Source: [Phialemoniopsis] sp. UDSM-2020 (lineage: Eukaryota; Ascomycota; Sordariomycetes; Thyridiales; Thyridiaceae). From it: DNA of 64,000 nucleotides. Shown in pieces: positions 11,448 through 23,035 of the stretch. Location: contig JAEILZ010000007.1 of assembly GCA_018873225.1 (NCBI GenBank), positions 3,286,001-3,350,000 of the forward strand, given 5' to 3'. Each line of letters starts with the position of its first letter. Position 1 is the stretch's first letter. The notes beneath the pieces were generated by a model, which ran no database searches, was not told the origin of the DNA, and saw only the letters and a program-made list of their open reading frames with translations. A program made the translations under genes and the position numbers.

Positions 11448-13516
11448 ATGGACCTGAAGATGGAGGCCGAACCTAGCAATACTCATGTCCTCCCGGACGA
11501 CTGTGTTCTCATTGCGGGTGGAGGACCGGTAGGCTTGGTCACGGCTTTTGTGCTGGCACATCATGGAGTTCGGTCGATTCTATTTGAGAGAAACCAGAGT
11601 ACCACTAAGTAATTACCCAAATGCGCAAGAGACTTGCAACGTGTTGCTAACTCATAACAAATGGCCGAAGATGGATCTTACTAACGTGAGATCGATGGAA
11701 TTGTTCAATCGTATTGGTCTCGCCGATGAGTTGCGCTTGCAAGGTAAGTCAAATCTGTCATGTCAGGGACAGCCAAAGCAAGGAGAGAGGAATTCCCTCT
11801 AATCGCTCCATCAGGTGTTCCGTCAGAGCACCCCTACACGGTGCTCCTGTCGACTGGCTTGCACCACGATGAGGCCTTCACTAAATGGGATCTACCCAGC
11901 GTCGACGATTACCGCAAGCGTATCGGAGCCAACAATGACGGCACGCAACCCAGGGAGCCGTACCAGCGCATATCGCAGTCCGTATTCGAGGCTTGGATGA
12001 AGTCCAAGTGTGAACAGAACCCGCTGATAGACTTGCGATTCGGCTGGAAGCTCGACACAATCTCAGAGTCCGTGAATGGTGTAGAAGCAGCAGTCACCGA
12101 GACAGGGACGGGTATCAAGCATCTCTTCAAAGCAAAGTATGCAGTCGGCTGTGACGGAGCGTCGAGCAAAACGCGTCGATCCTTGGAAGTTCCTCTGGAC
12201 GGTGGACCAACGTGAGTTCCTGAAAATCAATCAAAGATTTCGTTACTAACATATACGTCAGTCCAATAGCGTTTTTGCTCATCCATTTCAAATCATCGGA
12301 CCTGGCCAGGCTTTACAGGCAGGGTCGATTCTGGCACCTCTTTGTCCTCGTTGATGGCGGTATTGGCGGCGTCTGCATTTCGCAAGACGAGAAGGTTCGT
12401 TTCTCTTCTTCGCCTTGGTAGCTTCCGGGTCATACTAACCTAAACCGACAGGAGATCTTTACCGTCCACTTTCCTATCCTGCCTGGATCGGATCCGTCTA
12501 CCATTGGTTCCGAAGAGGCCGTGGCTAAAGTCTTTGGCGGCCTGCACGAGCCGTACGAGATCAAGATTGACGAGATTTTAGTCCGGTCCTCCTACCAGCC
12601 GAGCATTGCGGTGGCCCGTCAGTTCGCCAGCCCCGAGCTTCGCATCTTCCTGGCCGGTGATTCCGCCCATCAAAACATTGCTACCGGAGGTTATGGCATG
12701 AACACCGGGCTCGGAGACGCCTTTGACATTGCTTGGAAACTTGCCGCCGTCATCAAGGGATACGGGAAGCGTGGCCTCCTCCGGTCGTACGAACAAGAGA
12801 GGCGGCCTGTAGCCCTCGTCAACGTCGAGCGATCTGGCGTGCACATGTCTGTGCACATGCAGGCCGTAGAGATGCTGAAGGGCAGGGCAGCCCAGGTCGA
12901 GCAGCCGACAGAGGAGGGACGTAATGTGCGGGACACCATGCACAAGTACTACCAGGAGAACGACGGCGAGAACACAGACATCGGCATCGAGATGGGCTAC
13001 CGGTACTCGTCGGCCATTTGCGTGGCCGATGAGGGTGAGGAGAAGGCTCCGACCTGGGATGCGCACACATACGTCCCCACCACCGTGCCGGGAAGTAGGC
13101 CTCCGCACGTCTTCCTGAAGGACGGCTCGTCCATCTTCGATCACCTGGGCAAGGATTTCTCGCTCGTCGATTTCAGCGACGGTGATGCAAGCGCAACGTT
13201 GCTCAAATCCGCAGCAGAGCTCAAAGTACCGCTGAAACACGTTCGACTTCTTGGTGAAGAGCACGCGGCCAAGATCTGGGAAAAGAAGATGGTTCTCGTG
13301 CGTCCGGACGGTCATGTCTGCTGGCGTGGAGACTGGCTGCCGGATCATGCCGCCGCACGTCTGGTAATTGAGACTGCCGTCGGCTATCACGACGCTACCG
13401 AGGAAGCCGGAAAGTCAGAGGAATCCAAGATCCCTACTCAGTTCACTTTGACCGAAGGAGTGGACACGCAAGTCCAGGATTACCAGCTGAAGAATATGGG
13501 CGAGTTCCAGAAGTAA
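11448..13516 (+). CDS. FAD-dependent aromatic monooxygenase (phenol hydroxylase/MhpA type)
   Basis: Exons 11448-11608, 11661-11743, 11815-12211, 12262-12394 and 12452-13516 encode about 612 aa. Seen in order are the Rossmann FAD motif LIAGGGPVGLVTAFVLAHHG (about 17-36), the family block WPKMDLTNVRSMELFNRIGL, the DG motif VGCDGASSKTRR, and the GD motif FLAGDSAHQNIATGGYGMN with GLGDAFDIAWKL. A C-terminal thioredoxin-like tail follows, as in phenol 2-monooxygenases. Family members hydroxylate phenolic rings with NAD(P)H and O2. The oddity is intron 1: homology places exon 2 at 11661, but the intron then ends in ACAA instead of AG, although its GTAATT donor and GCTAAC branch point are normal. No nearby AG restores the frame, so the allele may be non-functional or the base may be an error. 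It neighbours an esterase and an SDR. Confidence 0.82.
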
Positions 13517-13906
13517 GGATGCAAGCTACACAGTTCCACGCATGTTGTCATTCCAATTCCACTGGACCAGACAGTCTCTCATAGACCACTGAATATATTG
13601 AGCGTTTTGCTAGCACTGGAGTTCAGCCGGGAGTACAATTTACCGGCTCCAGTCAGCATGATTTCGCGATAGGCCCGATGACACCATCCAATGTCGCCAT
13701 CCTTCAGATCCACAATTCCGTCTTGACTCTTCGGCTCGGAAAAGAAAATGTTACGTGAACCGATGTTCCGTAACGACAGCTTGCAGAAGCGCAATTAATC
13801 CGTCTGTGTCGAACTCGAGTCTCTCGGTTCTGTAGTCCCTCTTTTTTGTACAAAATAGGTTCTTCTCTGTTGCCTTGTCTGTACTTTCTCACATCACTCC
13901 TTCACC
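13517..13906. other. Intergenic
   Basis: Short gap between the monooxygenase and the dehydrogenase, both on the plus strand. No coding signal was seen; it should hold the 3' UTR of the first and the promoter of the second. Confidence 0.45.
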
Positions 13907-14928
13907 ATGGCCGACGTATCTATCAATGCTGGAGAACTTTTCAACGTCTCCGGACTGATCGCTGTTGTGACCGGCGGGGGTACCGGTAAGCCGTTGCTGA
14001 TAGACCCAATGACAAGGGTGTTGCTAACCACTTGACTTGCAGGCATCGGGCTGATGATCGCTCAGAGTCTGGAGGCAAACGGCGCCACAGTCTACATCAT
14101 CGGCCGCAGACAGGATGTTCTCGAGAAAGCAGCTAGCACGGCGGTATGTCGACTCTTGATTGTAAATCTGCCATTTCAGGCTGACTCTATAGAAACATGG
14201 AAACATCCGACCGATTCAGGGCGATGTGACCAACAAGGCTGACTTGGAGCGTGCGGTCGAAGTGATCGGCTCCAAGCACGGCTTTGTCAACACCGTCATC
14301 TGCAATGCCGGAATCAGCGGCCCGACGCTAGCCAACATGCCGCAGAATCCCAGCCTGGCCGAGTTTCGGGCTCACACGTGGGGATGGGACGCATCTCATT
14401 TCAATGAGGCTTTTTCTGTGAATACGACTGCAGTATTCAATACAGCCATCGCCTTTCTGGAGCTGCTTGACGCCGGAAACAGGCTCAGCGGCTTACCTCA
14501 ACGGAGCCAGATCATCGCTACGAGTAGTATCGGAGCCTTCAATCGATCGCCGCTCGCCGGATATGCCTATGGTGGATCCAAAGCTGCTGTCGTGCATATT
14601 ATGAAGCAGCTCGCAACGTCCCTTGTCCCATACAGCATCAGATCGAATGTTATTGCTCCAGGTTGTAAGTCTGCACTTTATCAAAGTTGAAACAGTACCA
14701 TTCTGACACACGCTTCTAGTCTACCCTAGTGAACTTACTCAACAGATGATGGATGCACGCAAGGAGTCCGGATGGCCTAAGAGTATCGTGCCAGAGGAAC
14801 GGCCGGGCGATATACAGGACATTGCGGGAGCAGTTCTCTTCTTGACTAGCAGAGCAGGCGCTTACATCAACGGCAACGTGCTAGTAACTGATGGAGGTCG
14901 CCTCGGTGTTGTGCCAGCTTCCTATTAG
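13907..14928 (+). CDS. Short-chain dehydrogenase/reductase (SDR)
   Basis: Exons 13907-13985, 14043-14143, 14193-14664 and 14720-14928 give 286 aa in a phase-consistent model. Introns are 57, 49 and 55 nt. Classical SDR marks are all present: the cofactor motif TGGGTGIG (about 23-30, split by intron 1), a GDV acidic region, NAGISG (the NAG motif), the catalytic Ser in ATSSIGAF, the YxxxK pair in YAYGGSKAA, and NVIAPGFYPSE after the active site (split by intron 3). The C-terminus INGNVLVTDGG is typical. It is probably an NAD(P)-dependent oxidoreductase of alcohol or keto groups. Same-strand proximity to the esterase and monooxygenase suggests one pathway, which is inference. Confidence 0.9.
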
Positions 14929-15183
14929 GCGTCCCCCAACACTGTACAGATTAGACCACATTCCACCCTTAGATGTAGAGAGTTGATAGCCAACAAGAAG
15001 AACAAATCAAGCGGCGCGCCATTCCTAATGGTAAAAATGTATACTAGTACAGGCCTTGGAGTAGAGAGACCTTATATTTCAGCACCTAATCTTCGCATTG
15101 TGTTGTTGTGACTGAATTACATTGACCAGTTGATAACCCTCACAATTCTCTTCAATCGACTTCTTCTGTACCTGCTACAATGA

Positions 15184-17286
15184 CTAGTGTGTCGCGACTC
15201 TTGCGGTGGCAGTACGGGACCTTCTTCTCTCCCGAATGGGTTTCGCCGAGATGTCCTCAAGAGGGATATTTTTCAGCCTTCTGAAGAGGCCAGGACGTGG
15301 TTCAGCAGGTCTTGCCACAGCGGGAGAACTATCTGAGGAAGAAACTGAGACGGCATCTGATGGCTGAGGTCCGTGATGATGTCCATTAGGCAGTGTCGCT
15401 GGTGCCGGCGATGCAGTGGTAGGAGTGGAGCTTGAGGTGATCTGCACATCCGGCAAGTACCATGAAATCGCGGCAGAAATAAGCATCAGCGGTATGAAGG
15501 CAAGCAGCCGTCTCCCAATGTCTTTGTCCGTCTTGTTGTATTTTGCAAGGACAATGCGAATGATGATCGCGCCGACCTTGCCGGACGCTGCTGCGATTCC
15601 GTTGAATGTCCCTCTATATGTGGTCGGGAAGACCTCAGTCGCCAGGACAAAGATTAGGGTATTCGGCCCGAGATTGAAGAAGAACTGAAGAAACGCATAA
15701 CATATTATCGGCCCCAGGGGCTTGTCGTTCTGTCCCTGAAGCAATGCGCCGGCAATGGCGAGCAGAATGCTGATGATCAGAAAGGTCGCAACCAGAATAG
15801 TCTTGCGCCTGAAGAAGTCGATGATGGCGATGGATCCGAGGCTGCCAAGTAAGGAAGCAATAGAGACGATGTGAAGAGACCTCACCGCGTTTCGCTCGAT
15901 CATGTTTCGGATTGTGTTTGAGTCGTTCCATCCGTCCTTGTTCCATATGTCGGCAGAACAGCCAGAGCCATCGGACTTGTAATCGGGGTTTCCTCCTTCT
16001 ATGACACGTGCGAGGTGAGAAAGAGTGGCGCTCAGGTCCATCGTCAGACCGTACCACGGGAGGTCCATGATTGCCCATAGAGCTGACATGATGAAGAGTG
16101 ACCTCCACCCCTTGGTGTCTGAGTTGACCAAGTATGCCCAGGCATCTTTGTACCAAGCCGACCAAGGCTCTCTGGCTTGGACCGAGCGATCCTCATTCGC
16201 AGCACTTTCGTTCGAATCTAGCTCTTCGATACTGCTTTGACGAAGATAGAGCCACCGTACATTCGAGAGAGCTTTGCGTGAGTTTCTCATAATGGCGGTG
16301 TAGAACCTGGGGGTCTCTGGGATAGTCATTCTGAGAAGGATTGCGATCGCGGCAGGCAGAATCGCGAAGCCGACCGTCCATCGCCACACTTGATCAGTCG
16401 CTCGCTTCTCCCATGCCGGGCCCACCTGAGGTGAGTTGAAAATGACCGTCGAGGCGATGAGAGTGACAGCATACGACAGCAGTCGGCCTACCGACTGCAT
16501 CGAAAAGACGGAAGAGAGCATTACCCCCCTTGAGCCAGTAGATGCCCATTCCGCAGTGATGATGCCGGAGAGGGGGTACTGTGAGGTAGACGTCAGCATA
16601 TTGTCTCTCTGGCCTACATGCAGAGCCTTCCATACTTCAGCTCCGATCCCGATCCCAAGCATGACTCTCCAGAACGATATCCAAGCATAGATATCCATGG
16701 ACATATTTGTTTCGTCGGTGTCCATGAACCCCGGTGACGCTTGAAGCATGCCCATTGTGGCAACTATCAGAATTGCTAGCTCCGCGCCGTACCACTTCTT
16801 GCGACCGGATCTATCTGCTAGATGCCCCATCACGAGCATCCCCAATACTGTGCCAAACAGGGTCAGCTCGTCGATAGTCAGACTTGGCTGTCGTATGTGA
16901 CATGGCGTATAGACGAAAAAAAGGGGAATGGTGAGCATGTCCGCAGCAAACAGGCTGTACGACGAGGCGAGGAATCCGGAGGCAGCAACGAGAAAGACTC
17001 TGATTTTGAAGCCTCCATCGTCGATGATCTGTCTAATACGCCTGTCCTGTACACTAGGGTCCTATGAGAAGTCAGCATTGCGATCGCAGTCCCCTGAAGG
17101 CTCGGAGACGCTTTGAGATCGCAATCCCCTGAAGGCCCGGAGACGCACAATATGGCGCACGAAGCGACCGTACTCCATGCTCCCTCCCCATAACGGATTG
17201 TTCCCTGCTCCGGTGTTATCAAGCCCTGTATTCCTCCTATCGACCCCCCCTTGCTGCTGATCGCGATGCTGAAGTTCGAAATTCAT
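15184..17286 (-). CDS. MFS phosphate:H+ symporter, PHO84-like
   Basis: The best model has exon 1 17286-17149 (46 codons), an intron at 17062-17148 (GTGCGT donor, CTGAC branch, CATAG acceptor), exon 2 17061-16636, a 57-nt stop-free intron at 16579-16635, and exon 3 16578-15184; 652 aa. Removing the 57-nt intron restores GIGIGAEYPLSGIITAEWAS, the signature of the phosphate:H+ symporter branch of the major facilitator superfamily. LADRSGRKK in the first half and PTTYRGTFNGIAAASGK in the second agree with this. About 12 membrane segments are expected; the tail after SWYLPDVQ is Ser/Pro-rich. Intron 1 contains a 35-bp tandem duplication. Phosphate as substrate comes from family similarity; other organic solutes are possible. 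Confidence 0.83.
16579..16635 (-). other. 57-nt stop-free intron in the PHO84-like gene
   Basis: The interval starts GTATGG and ends CTCACAG on the minus strand with an internal CTGAC branch point. It is a multiple of three without stops, so simple translation reads through it and splits the conserved AEYPLS motif with 19 foreign residues. Confidence 0.75.
17077..17146 (+). repeat. 35-bp imperfect tandem duplication (two units)
   Basis: Units 17077-17111 and 17112-17146 differ at only a few positions. Each contains cccctgaagg followed by cggagacgc. They lie inside the predicted first intron of the PHO84-like gene. Confidence 0.85.
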
Positions 17287-17822
17287 AGAAGCAAAGTGCT
17301 ACACGCTGCAGATCATTATTCGGAAAGCGAAAATGGGCTTCAGCCTGGAAATAAAGGGCATACGCAAGTCATGAGTGATGAGCTCTGCAGCCTGTTTAGG
17401 GGCTAATGGCTGGGTCGGTCGCACGATGAACGGCACAGCCCTACACAACCCTGTCAAGTCGGGCACGGTGTTTCTGGAGTCGCCCACGTTACACACAGTT
17501 GGCTTCCCGACGAACCCCTGTCTTTTCCATCGAATCACATACCGGCAGTCTCCCACGTGTGTGAACACCCATGTCCCACTTGTTCTTGATAGGTGCAAGC
17601 TGTCAGCCGCAATGGTCAGATGGGTCGTTGAAGGCGAATTGCTAATGGTACATACAATGTCAACATAGGCTGGGTGGCTTTTGAAACCGGAAGAGGAGAC
17701 GAACTAACATTCTTGTCCTCCTCGCCTTGATTTATATACCGCGATGATCCATGCAGCCAGGCTGTATCAGCCCGTATCCACTATTGTCTAGACCTCGAAA
17801 CATACCTGATCCCCCGTCCTAG
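17287..17822. other. Intergenic, divergent promoters
   Basis: The gap lies between the PHO84-like gene (minus) and the STAND-N-terminal gene (plus). Open frames up to 99 codons show no recognisable similarity. Nothing further was seen. Confidence 0.4.
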
Positions 17823-19710
17823 ATGGAATCCATCATCGGCATAGTTGGGCTCATCGTGCAAGTCGGCAATTTGGTGGGCTCGGTCATCAGAACCTTTGAC
17901 CGGATCCAAAATACGCCAGAAAAGATTCGCGAATTCGACATAGCCATTTCGCGCTTCCAGCGGCGCTTTGAATTTCTCCGGGATAATGCAGAAGCAGCTG
18001 TCTCGGCAGATATCCTCCACGAGAGGGATGCGCTGGAGATCGAGGATACGCTGAAACTTTGCCGAGATCTCTTTGAGCGAAAGAATCGCCAAAGAAATAA
18101 CAGAGTCACCAGCGCGCTTCGCTTAGTTTGGACTGCCAAGGACACGGACTCGCTGGAAAGATATCGGAGTCGAATCGAGCAACACACCACCGAGATCGTA
18201 ATACCAGGTCTGATCCTATTAACACGGTGAGCCAGCAGCCCATTGTTACCAAGACGCCTTGCTGACTGCATTAAACGCAAGTAATGGCGCGGGCCAGCTT
18301 CAACTTCTCCCGGCAGCTGGCGGTGAAAGCTCAACCTCGGGGACGGTGCCGGCAGTGAGCCAGGAAGAGCAACTAGCTCGGCTAGGGCTTCTCAACGATA
18401 ATAACTCCATTTCCGAGTACGAAACAAGTGTTTATTATCCCGAGATAACACGTAAGTCACCTGCATCCTCACGAAAAGCCGAATACAAACGCGACTAACG
18501 GTGACGTCCAGGCCGGGGCAGCTTGGACTTTCAACCGGCGCGAACAACCCTGTACGCTGTGGCAGCTAATACCTCTAACATGCGTACTATCGCTGACTCC
18601 AATCCAGATATTTGAGCAGCGCTCCACAACAACATCAAAAGCTGCGCCTGGAGAGGCTGCACATCATGGCCAGAGACGACGAGTCTCGAATTCTGCAGTA
18701 CCAAAATGACGACGCAAGCATCTGTGTTAGGCATATCGGTAAATGCGATCTAATTAGCAGCCATGAAATCAGGCTGGAAAACTAACGTCCTACAGTGCCC
18801 TACGGATCTATACCTTGGACGTCGGAAAAGGCTTCAAAGGAAGTTCAATTTCTCAAGGACCACTTGATCACGGTCGTGGACCTGGATGGATGGCATATCT
18901 ACCGGCTAGATCCAAAGTACAGATTCAAAACACGGGAGGGGTGCGAAAGATTCCAATCCATCCTTCGCGAGAGAGATCTCCGCGGTGTTTTCGCCATCGT
19001 CAAGATCCGGATGGGCGGCAAGACGGTCACTAAAAGGGAGGTCGTCAGGCTGTGGCATAGGTCCCGGCCGAACCAAGCCGCAGCCAACACTATAACCTTT
19101 CTGCTAGAGAGTGGTCATCATGGAGAGTACGATCTGAGAGACTTCTTGCCGACCGCGACCGTAAGCCATTCATCCGTCGGCCTGCAGCCTCGGAACAGCG
19201 AGAACAGGGGGCTGTCTTCCCATATCGAATTCGATACGAGAGAAGGTCAGTAACTAACTATAAGGCCTAGAATGTCCCACTAACTTGGGCTAAGACGCAG
19301 AAGAATTCAAGCAACGTTTCGAGGCGCTGCAGAATAATATCACCGACCAGCCTCCGTCACTGCGAAGTGTTTCGACAGCAACCCCGTCCGTAATAATTCC
19401 AACGCCCTCCCCGATAATGATGCCCGCATCTGGCCCTCCAAACATAACCCTCGATATTGAAACATCTGAGTTCAGCACCCAGTTCCAGTCGCACTTCAGT
19501 GATGATTGGAGAGACAGCTTGATCCTCGGAAGCCCCTCTAGCTCTTCGGCTGTTAAGAGTCTAGGACCGTCTGATGAGGCCAAGGAGCTCGAACAGCGGA
19601 GACAGGAGTCAGAACGAGAAGAGGAAGAGTCGAAAAGTATGCCTGAGGAAGCATTACCAGAGGAAGTCAAGCGATATTGGCGCGAGAGACATGCACGAAG
19701 GCCAGGCTAG
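17823..19710 (+). CDS. Protein with fungal STAND-type helical N-terminal domain, otherwise unknown
   Basis: Six exons (17823-18226, 18282-18451, 18512-18551, 18608-18738, 18796-19245, 19301-19710) join in phase to 534 aa. The start MESIIGIVGLIVQVGNLVGS and the following helices (about 1-130) resemble the N-terminal helical domains of fungal STAND/NLR and Ses-type proteins. The middle (PYGSIPWTSEKASKEVQFL, about 250-340) is a conserved-looking globular region of unknown function. The C-terminal 130 aa are Ser/Pro-rich and end in a charged coiled-coil-like stretch (EQRRQESEREEEESK). No NACHT, ankyrin or enzyme domain was recognised, so it may be a stand-alone adaptor; that is inference. The smallest exon is 40 nt, with donor GTACGC chosen because it alone restores the frame. 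Confidence 0.72.
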
Positions 19711-20733
19711 GCTGGACGGGTAGGTGGAGAGCTTTGCCGGGCCTGAGCGCGATGATACACACCGGGGCTGAAAACTTCCTTCATGGCTCCATGTCAATCC
19801 GGTATGGCCTGAGATGCTTAGATACCATGACCTAGATAATATACAAATCAAGAAGCAAACGACTCAAACTCTTCCACGGTCTCAAACCCTGTCAGCTTCT
19901 CCTCGAATATCTCCCCCTTCACAGATAACAGCGCCGCCGTTCATCGCCTTCTGCCCGTACTCGATTTCGCCCTCAAATATACTGCCCTTCATGGTGTCGA
20001 ACCGGAAGCGGCCGTTGCGGCCCAGCTTGCAGACCTTGTCGGACGGCGCACAGGCCTCCCTGACGCCGTCCGTGCCGACCTGGATCCCGGTCTCGCCGGC
20101 GGGGCTCGGCCCGAACAACAGGAGCCTATGTGGTCTTTTTCAATAGACTTCGTGAATCTCCTATTTCTCCATTGCAATCATGCTATATGCTCAAATGGAA
20201 GTTGAAGGCTCTTTGAGCCAAGTCAACTTGCAAGTCGGCCCATGTCGGATGGTGTAATAAGCTGTCAGCAATAACCCTATTCCGTTTGACAATATTGTAA
20301 GGTCCAAGGCGCTAGTGTCCATCAGGAAACCTCAGGTAGCCAGCCTGGGCGCATAATTTGACCAGGAATGGATAGCGGCATTAGGCCAATAACCCTAAAG
20401 ATAGCTAGGGGATAAGTATCCAGAAGGTCAGAGTAAGCTTTTAACACAAGTCCTGCTACTCAAGATGCTGACCGCAGATCGCCAAGCGAATCCTAAGACG
20501 TTTCAAGATTATCATTGGCCTAGACATTTAGAGCTGACATTTACAACCCAAAGCATCCTAGCCTAAGGAATGGCGGTGCAGGCGTGATATGTCCCCGTTT
20601 GGGACCACTTCAAAGAGTGGGAAGTATAAGAGTCTTGGTAGCACTCCTCCATGGGTTAGGGTTTGACGCTTCGCATCGAATTTCTTTGCCACTCGAGAAC
20701 TCTACATAAAACCACTATCCAAAAGCCGCCACC
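19711..20733. other. Intergenic with a coding-like fragment
   Basis: A GC-rich, coding-like fragment on the minus strand (19882-20118) is listed separately. The rest, from 20150 to 20700, is more AT-rich and without recognisable genes; the last 100 bp should hold the SnoaL-like gene promoter. Confidence 0.4.
19882..20118 (-). pseudogene. Possible gene remnant (C-terminal fragment)
   Basis: A 78-codon frame whose third positions are almost all G or C, unlike the AT-rich flanks. It reads smoothly (PAGETGIQVGTDG, NGRFRFDTMKGSIFEGEIEY) with two Cys, like the end of a small secreted protein. The coding character stops abruptly upstream at about 20120 with no splice site or plausible start seen, so a truncated relic is the best reading. 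The family is not recognised. Confidence 0.35.
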
Positions 20734-21201
20734 ATGTCAACCCTCGACCAAAACATCCGCGCCACCGTCACGGCGTTCGTCAAGAGCTTCATGGATGCCA
20801 CCAAGGCGAAGCAGCCCTCCATCGTGAACGCGGCCTGCACCGACGACTGCAAGCGCCACATCGGCCCGGCCGCCTTCCTCGAGCACGTCGGCGCACCGGC
20901 CGGCCTGACGATGAACAACACCGACTACGCCGAGAGGTTCGGCGACATGTCGCTGTACACCATCACCTCGTTCGACGTGAACAACATCACCGTCGACGCG
21001 CCGAACCGCAAGGCGGCGGCGTGGTCGGTGCTGCACTGCGACTTTGTCGACGGGTCCAAGCACGACCGCACGCACGCGTGGTTCTTTGACTTCAACGAGG
21101 ACGGGACCAAGGTCGTCGAGGTCTACCAGCACAACGATGTGAAGGAGGGCAGTGATTTTCTGGACAAGATTGCGGCTATGAGGAAGGCCAAGACGTCGTG
21201 A
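20734..21201 (+). CDS. SnoaL-like / NTF2-fold small protein
   Basis: An uninterrupted 155-aa frame in good context (gccaccATGtc). The pattern of an N-terminal helix (TVTAFVKSFMDATKAKQPS), a middle with a paired acidic motif, and repeated beta strands (AAAWSVLHCDF, HDRTHAWFFDFNEDGTKVVEVYQHND) fits the NTF2-like superfamily, SnoaL-like group. Such proteins act as small cyclases, isomerases or binding proteins, often near secondary-metabolism genes. No signal peptide is present and codon use is strongly GC-biased, suggesting good expression. It lies tail-to-tail with the seven-TM-like gene (112 bp apart). Enzymatic role is unknown. Confidence 0.78.
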   Translation: MSTLDQNIRATVTAFVKSFMDATKAKQPSIVNAACTDDCKRHIGPAAFLEHVGAPAGLTMNNTDYAERFGDMSLYTITSFDVNNITVDAPNRKAAAWSVLHCDFVDGSKHDRTHAWFFDFNEDGTKVVEVYQHNDVKEGSDFLDKIAAMRKAKTS

Positions 21202-21313
21202 AGCTAGCGCTTACGGTCGGATGCTGATTGGGGATTTATGTCATTATCATTTAAGGAGTATCGTAGACATACAACAGGATCATTGCGAAACCCTTTTCCC
21301 TGGCACTATGTCC

Positions 21314-23035
21314 TCAACCCTCGTTCTCATCTTTGTCGTCTTCTCGCTGCTGGGCCGGTACATGCGCCCGTCTCGGGTCGGACAAGCTGGCAGGGCCCAC
21401 CTGGCTGAGCCTCTGTTCTTGCTCTGGAGCGACGGACGCTTTACGTGGTGCACTACTACGGTCGGAAGAGGTGTGCATGGAGGAGCGTTGAGGGGGTGTA
21501 GCGGCGCTTTCCGGCCTCGTGATGGCAAATATGACCAGGACTTCGACGAGAACTGCCATCTTGTGAGTCTCCTGGGCTCATTACGTAAGTGAGTTCGGCT
21601 TACTGTCAATCCGACAACTCATGAAACACAACCATGCTGGCTCGCCATCAAGGGCCAGCAGTGTCGAAAGGTTGCTAAGCGAAGTGGTGAAATTAGCAAG
21701 CAAACAACTATCCAAGTGACCGCATATAGGTGCACCTACGCAATGGTGAGCACTGTTGTGCAGCAAGCCCCGATGAAAGTGCGAATAGCGAGCTTTCGTA
21801 GTCGTTTGTCCATGTGTGAGCTGCTAGACCGGTCGACAGTCACGAAATTGTTGCCGTCGGGTCTCCGCCATAGTGACCGACGGAAAGAATATGATCCTAT
21901 AATATGTGAGCGACAGAACCACTAAAGCTTAAGCGATAGCACCTACGTAGTAGTGGTATGAGGAACAGGAGCGTGAGGTAGACCTGGTTCTCCTAGTCAG
22001 TACGTAGGAAATGCGAACCGAGAGGATGAGCCGTACATTTGCTATTACATCGAACGTGATAGCTGGTATAATGATCACGCGCCGGAGACCGATGACGCAT
22101 ATGCCCTGAGCTATCGTGCTGAATTTACTAGGATACAGTGAGCTCTTGAGTAACAGAGGAGATTCGTCAGAGTCAAGCACCTACAATTTGAAGTACAGTG
22201 CATTGAATACGATGTATACGCCTTCAAACAGTCAGAATTTCTGTCGCTAGAGTCGCGTCGGGCATTGGGGTCGTTACCGATTGTTGATATCAAGTTGAAG
22301 ACGTATAATTTGGACTTTAGTCGGTGGCATACTGAGCCTCGAATAATGTGCTATGTCTTGTTAGCCTTGCCTCCATCATGGAAGTCGGCAACACTCACAA
22401 CTCGGTCAATGAGGAATAGGAAGTAACACTTGAGAAAGAGATCAGTATGTGATCAGTATAGTAAGGGTTAGGATACCGACATTCTAGATACCGAGCTTAG
22501 CATTTGGTACACTTTGGCGGAACGTATCATATGTGGCACGTACCTTGACAAATACGTAGTCGACAAGACAGAGTATGGCTGTTGCAGCACAAGCTGCAGC
22601 ATGGTGGTCGAGATCGTATGGGAATTCGAGGAGAGCGGAGGAGAGGAAGAAGATGAAGGCGGAAGCGTAAAGAACGAGGACCACTAAGAGGGGTTAGACA
22701 CTGGAGACCTCGAGACATAGGTTGGAGCCAACATACGCCAGACGATAAAAGGCACCCTCCGCCAGTTGGTGATTGCTGTCACTCGATGCGCTGTGATTTG
22801 TCAATAATTCACTCATCGCGAGTCTTCATAGCACCGGATGAGACTCACTGAAAATGGAAAAGCATACGCCGCTTCCCAGGACCACGATCAAGAGACCGAG
22901 GACCTTGCTCGCCTGCGAGTGCCCGATGCTTGCATCGCGAGGTTGCACCGTCTGCGCCCGCTCAGGTTCGAGAGGCTCGCTCACAGGGCGGGCCGACACG
23001 CCGCATACCGAGCCCAAAAGCTGGTTGAGAGCCAT
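21314..23035 (-). CDS. Multi-TM fungal membrane protein (seven-TM-like), 11 exons
   Basis: No long open frame exists, but 11 exons join in perfect phase to 371 aa: 23035-22849, 22790-22737, 22683-22544, 22428-22399, 22350-22278, 22221-22185, 22127-22037, 21983-21947, 21896-21740, 21674-21604 and 21552-21314. Introns are 48-115 nt with GT donors and AG acceptors. The spliced protein shows hydrophobic spans (VLGLLIVVLGSGVCFSIF, LVLVLYASAFIFFLSSALL, KLYVFNLISTIGVYIVFNAL, VYLTLLFLIPLLRSYSF) and the ordered motifs NWRRVPFIVW, FLFLIDRVHIIRG, GICVIGLRR, RKLAIRTFIGA and LDGEPAWLCFM. These match, from my memory of the family, an uncharacterised fungal group of receptor-like integral membrane proteins. 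The start accATGG at 23035 is in strong context; further 5' exons cannot be excluded. The C-terminal tail is polar and charged. Confidence 0.75.
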
